Of a stretch of 64,000 bases of DNA, positions 24,901 through 38,500 are shown piece after piece. This DNA comes from Prochilodus magdalenae (taxonomy: Eukaryota; Chordata; Actinopteri; Characiformes; Prochilodontidae). Both the position numbers and the translations under genes were made by a program. The notes under the pieces are model-generated. The model did no database searches and was not told the DNA's origin. It saw only the letters and a program-made list of their open reading frames with translations. Position 1 is the first letter of the stretch; every line of letters starts with the position of its first letter. The stretch is from NCBI GenBank assembly GCA_024036415.1, contig JAMWET010001353.1, positions 702,501 through 766,500 of the forward strand, in the 5' to 3' direction.

Positions 24901-26981
24901 CATTTACAACTCTTGTCGACTTCTGAAAAAACAAGCCTCACTGCTGTGCACTGTAACATTTGTGACATCTGTAAAGTAACAATAGCAGTAATGAAATACA
25001 GTGGCATATTTAAAAACAAATATTCAGCCTTTCTATTTCAAAAAACAGATAATATAAAATGTACAGTACTTTGACAGTGAAAACACTTCTTTTCCACAGT
25101 GTAAGCTGTGGATTATATCCATTCATGGCATATCTCTGTGTCAAAAATTGAACAAATAAAGAAACATGATATGTATTGAGATAACTGAAATTGAAAGTGG
25201 ATCGGTCTTAATATGACTGATACCCAAACCCTTACAATATGCCTGGATCAGCTATAATACTCATTCACTGTTTGACAGACCAGAATCTGAATATATTTGT
25301 AACCTTGATAAACAAAGACTTCCATGGGAATCCTGTACTTTGCACCATGTAACTGTAGTAGGTCAAGGTAACATGCCGGTTTCATAAGATCATAGGTGTG
25401 AATCATATCATCGAATCTACTCCACAGCCTGCATGTTTGCAAAGCAAGTTTACACATTACGTAATGGAGTTCTAGGGAAACCCACATATTCCTGCAGGCC
25501 CAGGGTTTTTTTTTTCTTCAATGGATAAGTGCTGGTAAACACATTGGTTGTTGCCAAAATGTCATTTTTGATATGTACCAGGTGTTAAGAGTGTGTGTTG
25601 CACAACATGAGCTGCAGTCATTCAGTTTACATGAAACAAAGATAATTTCGTGCACATCTTTCATTTGCATGATTTGAATATTCCTATATACTGTCCACTA
25701 GGGTTTCATTGGCACAATGCACCCATGGTTTGCTTTGACATGGATGAATGGGCTGTTCAGTTTCACCAGGGCATGTTCTTTCCATTATTATGCTGGAGAG
25801 GGGGGGAAATGTTCATTTTACCACAGTCCCTTGGCCCACATGGCACAGTCGACAGTCTGAAACTTTGTGACATAAATTAGCAAAGTTTATTCTCTAACTT
25901 TGATTTACTGTTCTCTTTGCTCCCCTGACAGGAACAAGGATGGAAAGCCTGAGTTTGACTTTGATACAGACAGGGAGGACATTCGTCTGCCGGAGATCCA
26001 CTCTGAGGAGATGGAGGGCAAAAGCAAGAAGAGTTACTTTGGCCCACGCAGAACAGACCACATCGTTCCAGAGATGGACTATTCTCTTAGAGTGAGTGAG
26101 AGAGAGAGAGAGATGGATAATGAAGCGTTGAGATGAAGAGGGAAGGCAAATTGAAGGGCCACAGGCTCTAAAACAGCTTTATAGAGTTTTTCTCTTTCTC
26201 TCTCTCTCCCAGGCATATCTCAGCATTCTGTATCTGAAACCCAGGATTCAGATCATCCTCAGGCAGAAGAAAGTCCTGACCAAACTGGTGGCTAAAAGTC
26301 TGTCTATGATTGAGAATGATGTGTACAAACCACAGTTCATTGTATCCTTTTTACACGCCTCTCCTCTGATAGTGCTGATCTGTCCTTCCTTGTCTAATGC
26401 AACATGTGATGACGTGTCTGTTTTGTCAAACAAATGAGTGTGAAAGGGAACCACTGGAATGTTTATATAGTGTTTCTGTTTTTACTGTGGTTGTTTAAAG
26501 ACGTAGTGGGAGTGTATGTGTACTTTCATATATTATCCTTAACTATGGCTTAACTCAGAACGAACGAGTGAAGATTACCTTTGGCTTCAATCGTAAGAAC
26601 AAAGATCATTATGGCATCATGATGTACCATAACAACAGGCTCATCAAGTCCTATGAGAAAGTGGGATGTCAGATCAAGGTAGCAGATGTAAACGTCTGGC
26701 TCGTTTCACTGTTGTAGTCTGCTTCTTTCATAAACTGTATAAAAATGCAAAAGTCAGCGCATTTGTAGTCACAGCCTCGGACAGTGTGTAAACACTGTGT
26801 CTGGTATTTTGGTCTGGTATCTTGCGTGTTAAGCTGGCCACAACTTCTGAATCACTCTCTGTCCAGTAGGTTTATAATGTCCAGCTTTTTACGTACACAC
26901 AACTGCCAGTTCTGGGATTTGGCTCCACAACCTTCCAGTTGCTGGCTCACCTCTCTTTATATCCTTCGGTTAACACTTCCG

Positions 26982-27034
<53 letters not shown>

Positions 27035-30000
27035 ATCTCTATCATAGTCTTCAGGACAAAGATCAGGAGTTGGTGTTATTGGAGTTATTGAGTGTAACTT
27101 TCTCAAGCCCGCTCATAACAAGCAGGACTTTGAGTACACCAAAGAGTACAGGTAAACCAGACTTTCTCACTGAGAGCAGGTTATCCTGCCATGCAGACCA
27201 TTCAGCTAACAGAACATGAGGTATATTTGAAGTGATATTCTGGAAGGAGAGAATGTTTTTCGGCTGCAGATTTAATCACCACATAGATTTTACTGCTGTC
27301 CTTCTTGTCCTTTCTCTTATAGACTGACTATAGCGGCCCTCGGTCTTAAACTCAATGACTACTGGCGGGAGAAAAAAGAAAAAAAAGCAAAGGAGAGAGC
27401 ATTCCGAGCCTTAGAGAAGAAAAGTGACGAAGGGAATATGGAGGAAGATGAAGAGAATGAGGACGAGGAGGAAGAAGAAGTGTAAGCTATACCCTGTGTC
27501 TTGTTGATATTAGACAAACTGAAGTGATGAGAATACATGCCTGGAGACAGCTTCTTTAACTTTTGGTGCTGGGTTGCACCACAAACGAGTACATCGCCTC
27601 TAAAACCCAGCCCAGATTCATCTAGTCTGATTTAATTACACACATACAGTGGTGCTTAAAGTTTGTGAACCCTTTAGAAATTTCTATATTTCTGCATAAA
27701 TTTGAGCTACAACTTCATCAGTTACATTACACTAAAAGTAGAGGGGAACCCGAATACAACAAATGCATTTATTTATTGAGAATAAAAGGTCCTATATTAC
27801 ATATCTGTGAGTGTATGTGAACTTTTGGGATTAACATGTAGTATGAAGGTGAAATTAGAATCAGGTGCTTTCAAACAACTGGATGACAATCAGGTGTGGG
27901 CAGGCACTCTGATTTATTTAAAGACCAGGGATCTGTCAAAGTCTGATCTTTACAGCACATGTTTGTGGAAGTGTATTATGAGACGAGCAAAGAAGAATTT
28001 TGAGGAGCTTAGAAGAAGAGTTTTTGATGCTCGTCAGGCTGGACGATCAAGGTTACAAAATTGGCCAATCCATAGTCTGAAAGATCATGTGTACAAATGG
28101 AGAAACTTGTGGACCATTATTACCCTTCCCCAGACAAGTCCACCAACACAGATTCTGGTAAGAGCAAGTCATGTAATGGTCTCCGAGGTCACATAAGAAC
28201 CCATAGTTAACTTCTAAGCAATTAAAGGCATGTCTCACATTGGCTAATGATACTGTTTATGAGTCCACCATCAGGAGAACACTGAACAACAATGATATGC
28301 ATGGCAGGGTTGCAAGGAGAAAGCCACAGCTCTCCAAAAAAAAACATTGCTGCCTGTCTGCAATTTGCTCAAGAACATGTGGAAGAGCGAGAAGGCTACT
28401 GGAACAATGTTTTGTGGACAGATGAGACCCAAGGAGATCTTTTTGGTTTAAATGGACAGCTTCATGTTTGGAGGAACGAAACACTGCATTCCAGCACAAC
28501 AACCCTGTGAAACCCAGTGGTGGTAGCATCATGGCTGCATGACATCATGGCTGTTTTGCTCCACCTGGGCCAGGTGGCTTGCCACCATGTTGGAACAATG
28601 AGTTTCAAAATCAGGACAACAACCCACCAGCATAACATACAGTAGATATGAAGCTGTAGCTCCATGAAGGAATGGGCTACAACTCATCAAAAGTCAACGT
28701 GAGGAACTGGCCATTAGTTACTGGATATCTTTAGCCGCAGTTATTGCTGCACAAGCGGTCACACCAGATACCAGATGAAGCAAAGATTTTACCCTCACAG
28801 ATATGAAATACTGGATCATTTCCTCAATAAATAAATGACGGAGTCTGATATTTTTGTCACATTTGTTTAAAGTAGTTCTACTTATCTACTTTTAGGACTT
28901 GTGACTTGTGTGACAACCAGATGAAATGTTCAAGGTCAAATATACAAAAAAAAGGGTTCACAAACGTCTACGCACCACTGTACATAGTTTAAACAACACT
29001 ATTCTACAGTATGTACATGTATGTATGGTAAAATGTAGAAAGGGTAGATTTTCAGTCTAGCAAAGAATATTGAGAACATTTTTCAAAACATTTACATGAA
29101 AGTATAGAGGTACTTTGGCAAGCTTGATCAGAAGAGTGCCAGAGTGGTAGTTTTGCAGTGCTACACATAACAGATATTAATACCAACACATGCCATCTGT
29201 GCATACTGTTGTTGTCATCATACAGCTGTATGCAAAAAATTGAACACCCCATTTAAATTCACCTTCGTGCCATGGATTACCTTTATCTAGAAGAAAACTA
29301 ATATTTAAATCCATAATCTCATCAAGTATATATTTGCTTTCCATGGTGCTCCAGAAGCATTTAGCCTAGCAGTTGCTTGCTTATTTCTGGCACTGTGCTC
29401 TGTGTTTGCACACATACCCAGAGAAATGCGATACATGAAAGAAATCAGACTAAGAGTGTTCATGGGCAGACTGAGATACATGAAGGAAATCAGAGTAAGT
29501 GTGTACATACATGCAAACTGAAATCAGAAATCTAAGAGAGTGTACATGGGTATACATGAAGGAAATCAGAGTATGTGTGTACATGGGCAGACTGAGATAC
29601 ATGAAAGAAATCAGAGTAAGTGTGTACATGGGCAGACTGAGATACATGAAGAAAATAAGAGTAAGTGTGTACATGGGCAGACTGAGATACATGAAGGAAA
29701 TCAGAGTAAGTGTGTACATGGGCAGACTGAGATACATGAAGGAAATCAGAGTAAGAGTGTACATGGGCAGACTGAGATACATGAAAGAAATCAGAGTAAG
29801 AGTGTAAATGGGCAGACTGAGATACATGAAAGAAATCAGACTAAGAGTGTACATGGGCAGACTGAGATACATGAAGGAATTCAGAGTAAGTGTGTACATG
29901 GGCAGACTGAGATACATGAAAGAAATCAGACTAAGAGTGTACATGGGCAGACTGAGATACATGAAAGAAATCAGAGTCCCAGAGAGTGTAAAAGACTGAG

Positions 30001-33000
30001 TGAAACATAAGGTGGTGCAGGGACTGAGATACATGAAGGAAATCAGAGTAAGAGTGTACATGGGCAGACTGAGTTACATGAAAGAAATCAGAGTAAGTGT
30101 GTACATGGGCAGACTGGGATACATGAAGGAAATCAGAGTAGGTGTGTACATGGGCAGACTGAGATACATGAAAGAAATCAGAGTAAGAGTGTACATGGGC
30201 AGACTGAGATACATGAAAGAAATCAGAGTAAGAGTGTACATGGGCAGACTGAGATACATGAAAGAAATCAGAGTAAGTGTGAGTGTACTGAGATACATGA
30301 AAAGAATGGGCAGTACTGGAGCAGACTGAGATACATGAAAGAAATCAGAGTAAGAGTGTACATGGGCAGACTGAGATACATGAAAGAAATCAGAGTAAGT
30401 GTGTACATGGGCAGACTGAGATACATGAAGGAAATCAGAGTAAGAGTGTACATGGGCAGACTGAGTTACATGAAAGAAATCAGAGTAAGTGTGTACATGG
30501 GCAGACTGGGATACATGAAGGAAATCAGAGTAGGTGTGTACATGGGCAGACTGAGATACATGAAAGAAATCAGAGTAAAGAAATGGGCAGAGAAGAAAAA
30601 TAAGTAAGAGTGTACATGGGCAGACTGAGATACATGAAGGAAATCAGAGTAAGTGTGTACATGGGCAGACTGAGATACATGAAAGAAATCAGAGTAAGAG
30701 TGTACATGGGCAGACTGAGATACATGAAAGAAATCAGAGTAAGAGTGTACATGGGCAGACTGAGATACATGAAAGAAATCAGAGTAAGTGTGTACATGGG
30801 CAGACTGAGATACATGAAAGAAATCAGAGTAAGTGTGTACATGGGCAGACTGAGATACATGAAAGAAATCAGAGTAAGTATGTACATGGGCAGACTGAGA
30901 TACATGAAAGAAATCAGAGTGTGTTCTTTTAAATAAATATAGTACTAGATTATTATTTAATTTCAAAATGTAAGTTAACCAAATCCACCCAAATGTTTCC
31001 ATACAGCTGTATATTTAATGCTAAACTATTCGGTCTTGTTATGGTAGGTGTTTTACTGGCAAGGAAAATGCAAGCTATAGGGTATGGCTGTGAAACACAT
31101 GTGGTACTCCGTAGATATATTTGGATCAGAATGACATCACTTATCATGATAATTTTGCGGGCAGTACTCATTCATCGTCGTGCTCTTGCAGACCTACCTA
31201 AAAAAAAACATGCGCTGTGCTCCGATATGGTGTGATATTCTGCCTGCAGGCTTTAAAGGGCCCTGCCACTGGCCACTGCTAAGGCTTTACGCAGACACCA
31301 GTATCCAGCATCTTGGAATGTTTTGAATTCATCATAATGGCTGAAATTGTTAAGTGAGAAGAATGCTTGTTGTTGAGTTGTGATTAACCAAAGTCTCACT
31401 GTACAGTTTTTGACAGGTAAACAGAGAAGACTCATCTGGCTAAAAACAGGCTGTTGCAATAGCAGACATCTTTTCTGTTAGACCACAGGGGTTCACACGT
31501 CTACATAAATTATTCACACGTTGTTTCTGCGAGTCTCAAACACTCACACACGCACAAACCCCAGACTTCTCGAGCAGGTGATAAAGATAAGGAAACTGAC
31601 ATGTCAAACCTACAGCTGAGTATGAATAGAAAGCGGAGGAAAGAGAAGAAACTTTATCTGTAAATCAGCTCAAAAGGAAACAGCAGCCGGTTGTGCGGCT
31701 AACTGAAGCGCACGTGTGATAAACTCTCTGCATAAAATACTGTGAGCTATAACGGTCCCTCTGAAATGAGTTTTAGATGAAACTGAAGGCTTCTGAATGA
31801 AACGAAACCCGTTTTTCTCTGTCTTGTAGCGACGTGACCTGGATTCAGTGCGAGGAATGCATGAAGTGGAGAGGTATCCCCACTCATCTGTTCTCAGGGA
31901 ACGTTCCTGAGCGCTTCACTTGCAGCCAGCATCCCACCGCCCGCCTCAGGTCAATGGCCTTACCACAGCCTCACCCACACCTTCACATCCACCTGTCTGC
32001 TCCCTAACGTGTTGTCTGTAGTCCCCACTAACCACACACATCTTTGCTCCTCTTCATGCAAGCTTATTCTAAATGTCACATTTCTTGGCTCTCAACTTTG
32101 CTTTACTTAAGCTGACCTGATTCTTCGGAATAAGAACCACAGCCACAGCTTTAAGGTGCATCCACCAAACTTGGCAGATATGATTTCATATGCCTTTCCT
32201 TGTTGAGTATAATATATAACAAATGTCATATCCAGGCAGCCCAAGCTTCTAAATTCAGTGTGAATGGGCTGGCTAACCAGCTGTGGGCATATATATGTAC
32301 ATGCATTGTTTTTTGTGACCTCAAATTCAAATTCCAATCAGCCCTTAATGCAGCTTAATGACAGCTAATGTAACATCACGTAGCTCATGTTTATTTTGTC
32401 CTAATTAAATTTGTGGTTTATAAAATATTAAGCAACAAGCCACCTAAAACATTTGTTACTGTGATTTTATCATGGGGAAAGTTTTTACTCTGCTTCACGT
32501 CATGCCAAGGCACACCCTTCTCCATGAAAAAATTTAATAATGAATGCCTTGAGTGACTTGTTGCTTTAATAACTCTTGTTTCATTAATATTTCTTTGCGG
32601 CCAATTAAAATGTGATTTCACATCATATTTTTCAAAATATAGTTTATTATTAATGGAGTAAGTATATAAATAATATATAAATATATAAATAATAATAATA
32701 AATACGTAATAAATAATCATCATAAGAAAGCGTTCCCCAAAGAAATGTAGTTTCTTTAGAGTATGGTATCGTTGCTAGGCATGGGCTATTGAATATAGCG
32801 CCAATCCAACACTGCCCCTTTTCCCACACTGGGGCTGAATCTCAGATGGTCCTGCTTCCTACATGCTGCTGCTGGCTCCTGCATCCCTAACAAATAGCCA
32901 TTTGGGATTCAGCCGTATCCATACTCTAGGAATAGTGCACTGTTTGACTGTTGGAAATAGAATTTCACTATTTAGGGGGTACAAAGATGTTCAGAATTTA

Positions 33001-34191
33001 GTCTGGGTTTGTTGCTGCTTTTGACTAAGCTATGGACATTCAAAGATGCAGTTCTATACAATTACATCTTCTGTGTAATTAGCATTTCAGCAGGTTCCTT
33101 TAGATGTATTGTTTTTTTGGTTTTTTTTATAAGATTGATTGAACTTAGAGTTAGATTTCTTATATGGGTTGCCATTTCTTTGATCTACATTGTCCTTTAA
33201 GGCAGAGCTGGCATTTTTATTTGCCCTGTCAAAAAGATAAGAACTAAGAGCCTGAGAGTGCACTACTATGCATCCCATTTCTTTATTTCTGAAGAATTTT
33301 AATAACATAATACAGTATAATGTTATAAAATACATCTGTGGAAAACACCTAGTTTTTTTATTCATAAGTTCCATTGGTTTTTTTGGTCCTCAGCCCACCA
33401 AAGACATTGCACTCTGGCCCCCCAAGACAAAGTGTTAAGAGTAACACAGTGCAGAGCGGAGTTTCCACAGAACCTCTGAACTACCTCTCTACGTTAGAAC
33501 ATTAACTGTGGCAACTGTGTGCACATTTTTATACTGGCACCAAACGACCACAATCAACTGACTTCATCATGTTTACCTTTGTGTTGTTCTCTTATAGGAG
33601 CTGCTTAGTGCCAGAGGAACCAGAGGAGATGGTGGACGAGCTAACACCCAGCTACGAGAAAACACACAAAAAACAGTAAAGTGACCATTAGCAGCCATAC
33701 CGAATGAGAGTGCAGAGGCGTATATTTGCATGTGTGAGAAACACAGAGAGAGAGAATGATGGTCAGAATGTGGCATTATGGGTTACAGTTAAACCACATC
33801 CTGACTGCTCAACTGTGAGAACTGTGTATTCCGGGCATGCGTAAAAGAATGCATGATTTTTTTTTCCCATCTGAATTCCATATGACCACATTTAGTATGT
33901 GCTACAAATATTAATGTAGTGATGTTTAATTGCCCACAGGGAACAAGGCCCAGTCAGAAGGAGAGGGAAATCTGTGGAGGTGAGGAGATGGAAAGCATGC
34001 ACATACACCAACATGTACCCATACTCAGGCATATAGAGGTGATCTTTTTCCACAGTCTGTATCAAAGCAAATCTATTACTCTGTTTAAAGGGGAATTCCA
34101 TCAGCTTTTCCAAAGATACCACATTTCCAAAACCAAATTTCAAATAAATGACAACAACAACAACAACAACAATAATAATAATAATAATAAC

Positions 34192-34269
<78 letters not shown>

Positions 34270-35466
34270 TTTTTACAGTTTTATTTTTACATATTGTCAA
34301 ATATTGGAAAATCTGACTAAATGCCTTGGGGGACGTATTATGCCTTACAACACCATGCATGTACCTCCCCATCATAAACGAATACAAAATACATGTTTTA
34401 GGCCAAAACAGCATCTCAGGCATCAGACTTTCTGTGTGAGGGAGCTTTCAGAGGCTCTCCAGATGTCTGATTCCTATCAGTACCACAGTGAGCAGTTCTG
34501 TAGAATTGACCATTTTTCATCAAACCACTCTTAATGGCTCTTCATTATGCAGAACACGTAGTGTGCGTATGTTCAGCTGTACCTTTTTACTTTTGTGCAT
34601 TTTCAAATTGTTCTCTTTTTACTGTAACATGCTTATGACTAAACTGTTACACGCACCCTACCTACTAATGGAAAGAGTGTTTATATCTAAATGCTAAAGC
34701 TACTTCAAAGTTGAGTAGTTAGAACAGTAGCGGAGGCCAGGGGTAATTAGTGTAACACATTTTAGTACTTATAACTCGGTTTTGGGAAACATTTTCACAT
34801 AAAGTACACAAATGCATCTTCTACGGACTCTGTTACTTTTAACACCTCTTATATAATCATAAATTATATAAGATTATATATAGTCTTTTTGAATGAAATC
34901 AAATCATGCTAGTCTAAGATTAGCATGGGTTTACTTGAAAGACTACTGTTTAATCTAACACATGCTAAACTGTGGTAATCAATGAACATCAATTGAAAAA
35001 AAAAATGGTTTCTCAACCACTACTTCACTGCGCATGCAAGACCAGGAAGTAAATGACGGTGCAAAGTAGTGGTCATATGATGATGTTTCTAAAGCTTCTA
35101 CAAATCTTTCAGCCACCCCTGGTCTCCCATAATAGCCTACTCTTAGAATCAACAACTGACAGTAGATACAACATATAAACATTTAGTGTGAGATGCTGGA
35201 AACAGTTGCATCCACACTGAAAGCACAGGTACATGTCACATTTCATTTGGCATATGCAGAGTTATGCAAAACAACACAAACTCAAATACACAAACTGGTT
35301 GAACAGTGTGTGTGACATGTGATTCAAAATATCTGGCATACTAGGCTACTATAGATTTGCTAAGCTATTATACCCATTGCTAAATTTCCTTTGGGATCAA
35401 TAAAGTATCTATCTATCCATCCATCCATCCATCCATCCATCCATCCATCCATCCATCCATCCATCC

Positions 35467-35549
<83 letters not shown>

Positions 35550-38500
35550 CATCTATACATCAGTATTACTGAAACGTCGTCCCGCTGTTTTTCATGTTTA
35601 TGCTGTGCTGGCTCCTAAATGTGACTTTAACTCCAAACACGGAGTTTAAGTATGTATTGCAGGCAGCGTAACAGAACATTAACTTTAAGCTGTTGCAAAA
35701 AACATGTTGCTCTTGTATAAGGATTAAAGTGTCAGGAGGGTCTTTTTAGGCTGTTGGTGAGCAGTGAAATGCAACAATAGCTATACAGTCATGGTTTGTA
35801 ATGTGATTTTTAGTGTTGTAATCCATTGCAGTTGCTCAATGTTTAAAGCAACAAGTACAAACCATAAGTGGTTTAAAAAGGGACTGGCAAAGGTACCTGT
35901 AGGCTTTAATCATAGATAGTAGAACATCTGCTGTGGAACTCTACTGTGGAAAGTCCCTTTGCAGTTTGGTGGTGAGATCACGGAAGCGGTTGAGAGGGTC
36001 AGTTGTCAGAAAATAATACCAAGTAAAAATGCTGGCATGGAACAGTGTAGATGTAGAAGTCTCGCTGTACAAAGTGTAGCTACAGAACTTTTGATTTCCC
36101 TCTTAAATCTCATTAAAGTAGGACATGAGACTATAAACGTGCAGGTGCATGCAGACAGGATACCTCTAACTTCCTATGCATGTTTTTTTTTCTTCTTTGT
36201 CTCCTGTCAGATTTCTCAGAAAAGGGAAAATGTCATGTACATTTACAGTGCGGGGTTAAGTGCCATTAACCGCACCTAGTACAGACACAGAACCGTGCGT
36301 GGTTTGTGGGGGAGGCATAGAGAAGCTGTGGCTTGAGTGGGACTGTGTGCAATGTTATTCATATACCACGTGTAGTATGTATCCAAACCGTTGATCAAGA
36401 GCAGCTACCATACTCCACCTACTGAATGTAGGCTTTGTGACTTCACTGTTATAGTATATACACAAAATAAACCAGACCCATCAGTGTGCATGTCTGAATG
36501 GGAATGCATATGTGTAAATGGGAGTGGATGGATTCTCTGTAGTAGAGATCAGGAGGAACTGATATTAAAGCGTTTACCTAATATGTACACTCATCTTCAA
36601 ACAATAGTTGCACCCAGACGAAATCAGCTGACAGGATTGAAATTTGGTGGGTAGGCTTGATATGATAAGCCATGCAAATGATTCAAGTTTCATCCTCAGC
36701 CACACGTGACGTAAGCAAGGACGGGCCGTATTGCTGTACCTGACTGACTATATAAGGTCGTCCTGTTGAACATGCTTTTCGTTCTGACAAGCGAAGTATT
36801 GCTTTGAAAGCAATTTGAACATTTGGAAGACTTCCAAGAGGGGTCGCATCGCAGGGCTCTGGGAAGCGGAATGGTCTCATCAACATATTGCATGCCATAT
36901 CAGTCATGTGGATATCACCATAGCACGCTTCTTGAAGCAGTGGGTAGAAGAGGGCACGCACTAGTGACATGGAGGATCTGGGAGACTTACACAAACCACA
37001 GAGAGGGAAAACCGACAGATTGTCTAATGTGTGAAGTGATCATGATTACAGACATTCAGCAAGCAGTGATGGCCGCAGTGAGTCATCCTGTTAGTGCACA
37101 GCACCATTGGGACTACATGCACACAGATCATTACGACAACCACCCTTAACACCATGTCAACGCCGTCTAAGACTGCAGTGGTGTTGTGCCAGACTGTCAT
37201 GAAGTGATTTAGAGTACCATATTTTCTCGATGGAGAAGACCAACAAATCAGTATGTGGAAGCATTGCAGTCAGCGCCTAGGTTCGTTGTAACATGTCACA
37301 TGTCCAGAGGGCCTGGTGTCACTTCACCTACACTCCTAATACAAAATTTAAGCTGCATGTGATGGAATAGCACAAGACACCATTAGGAACTTCTACAGCT
37401 TCGTGCCAAGACGTCTGGCATTTTGCTTTAGATGCTGTATATGTTGCTTAATAAATCGTCTCTGTCCAGTGAAAAACATGTATCTCCACTTTTGTCCATT
37501 TTTACTTTTATGCATCATTTGAATCCACCAGCTGCTGTTTACACTGAGAGAGAATCACACAATGAATGGACCAACAGAAATGACCCAAAACTGCTTGGAA
37601 AGATGTCTGGTTCCATTGACTTACATTAAAATTGAATTAGATTTTTGGCCTCTCCTGTAAAGTTGCCATTTTGGAGATACTTGTTTTTCATTGGACAGTG
37701 ACGAAATATTGCTCATGTCAGTCTAAACTTATCATCATTTACGGTTCCTGGTAATGTCCTGGTACCTCTTCCTTCCCAATAGCACTGCAATCCGACACAC
37801 GAGTGCAGCTATTCCTTTGACAATGAGTGTATTTTTCATACAGTGTAAGAAACCTTGCAAACCCTGAAGTGAACCAATATGTGTGTATGTTGATTTAGGG
37901 AAATAAGTGCGTGGCTCCATCTCGGAAGAAAGAGACCTCTGTAGAATCCAGAACGGATGAAGCTGTCATGGATACCCAGAATAAGGACAAAGAAAAGGAC
38001 TCCACGCCAGAGCCTGCACACTCACACAGGTTTGGAAACATGCTTGCGATCCAGTTTATAGCCATAGGTCTATTGTAAGTTTAGTATAGTAGATTACAGA
38101 AGTTGTTTTTGAATACGTAGCCACAGAGTGTGCTACCATCCCGTATGGTGTGCTAGGATTATTCACAATCCTTTTTCACCACAAGTTGTTAATTGTGATA
38201 TTTTGTTCTTCATTTGCAGCAACAAAAGGAAAGCAACATGGTCGAACAATGAAACAGGCAGCAAGTCCCCTAAACGCACTGATCCCTCCAGTGAAGCGGA
38301 AAAAATAACGACTGCAGCAACAACAGCAGAGGAAACTTCAGAAACTGAAAAGACAGATAAGACCCAGGCCCCAAGTACAGCGACCCAGGAGGACAAAAAC
38401 CAAAACTCTACAGAGTCTCCTGCCGCAGACTCGAACCAGAATCCTCCGGAACAACAGACCTCTCATGCCCCCCAACCTAAAGAGCAGCTCAGGCTTTCCT

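Noticed and set aside
29450..31002. Long ORFs on both strands as repetitive-protein genes
   Set aside because: They are translations of a 45-bp tandem repeat inside a morc3 intron, open because the unit is a multiple of three; no splice or promoter context.
33919..34534. ORFs with poly-Asn, poly-Tyr or poly-Ile
   Set aside because: They are translations of an (ACA)n/(ATA)n microsatellite.
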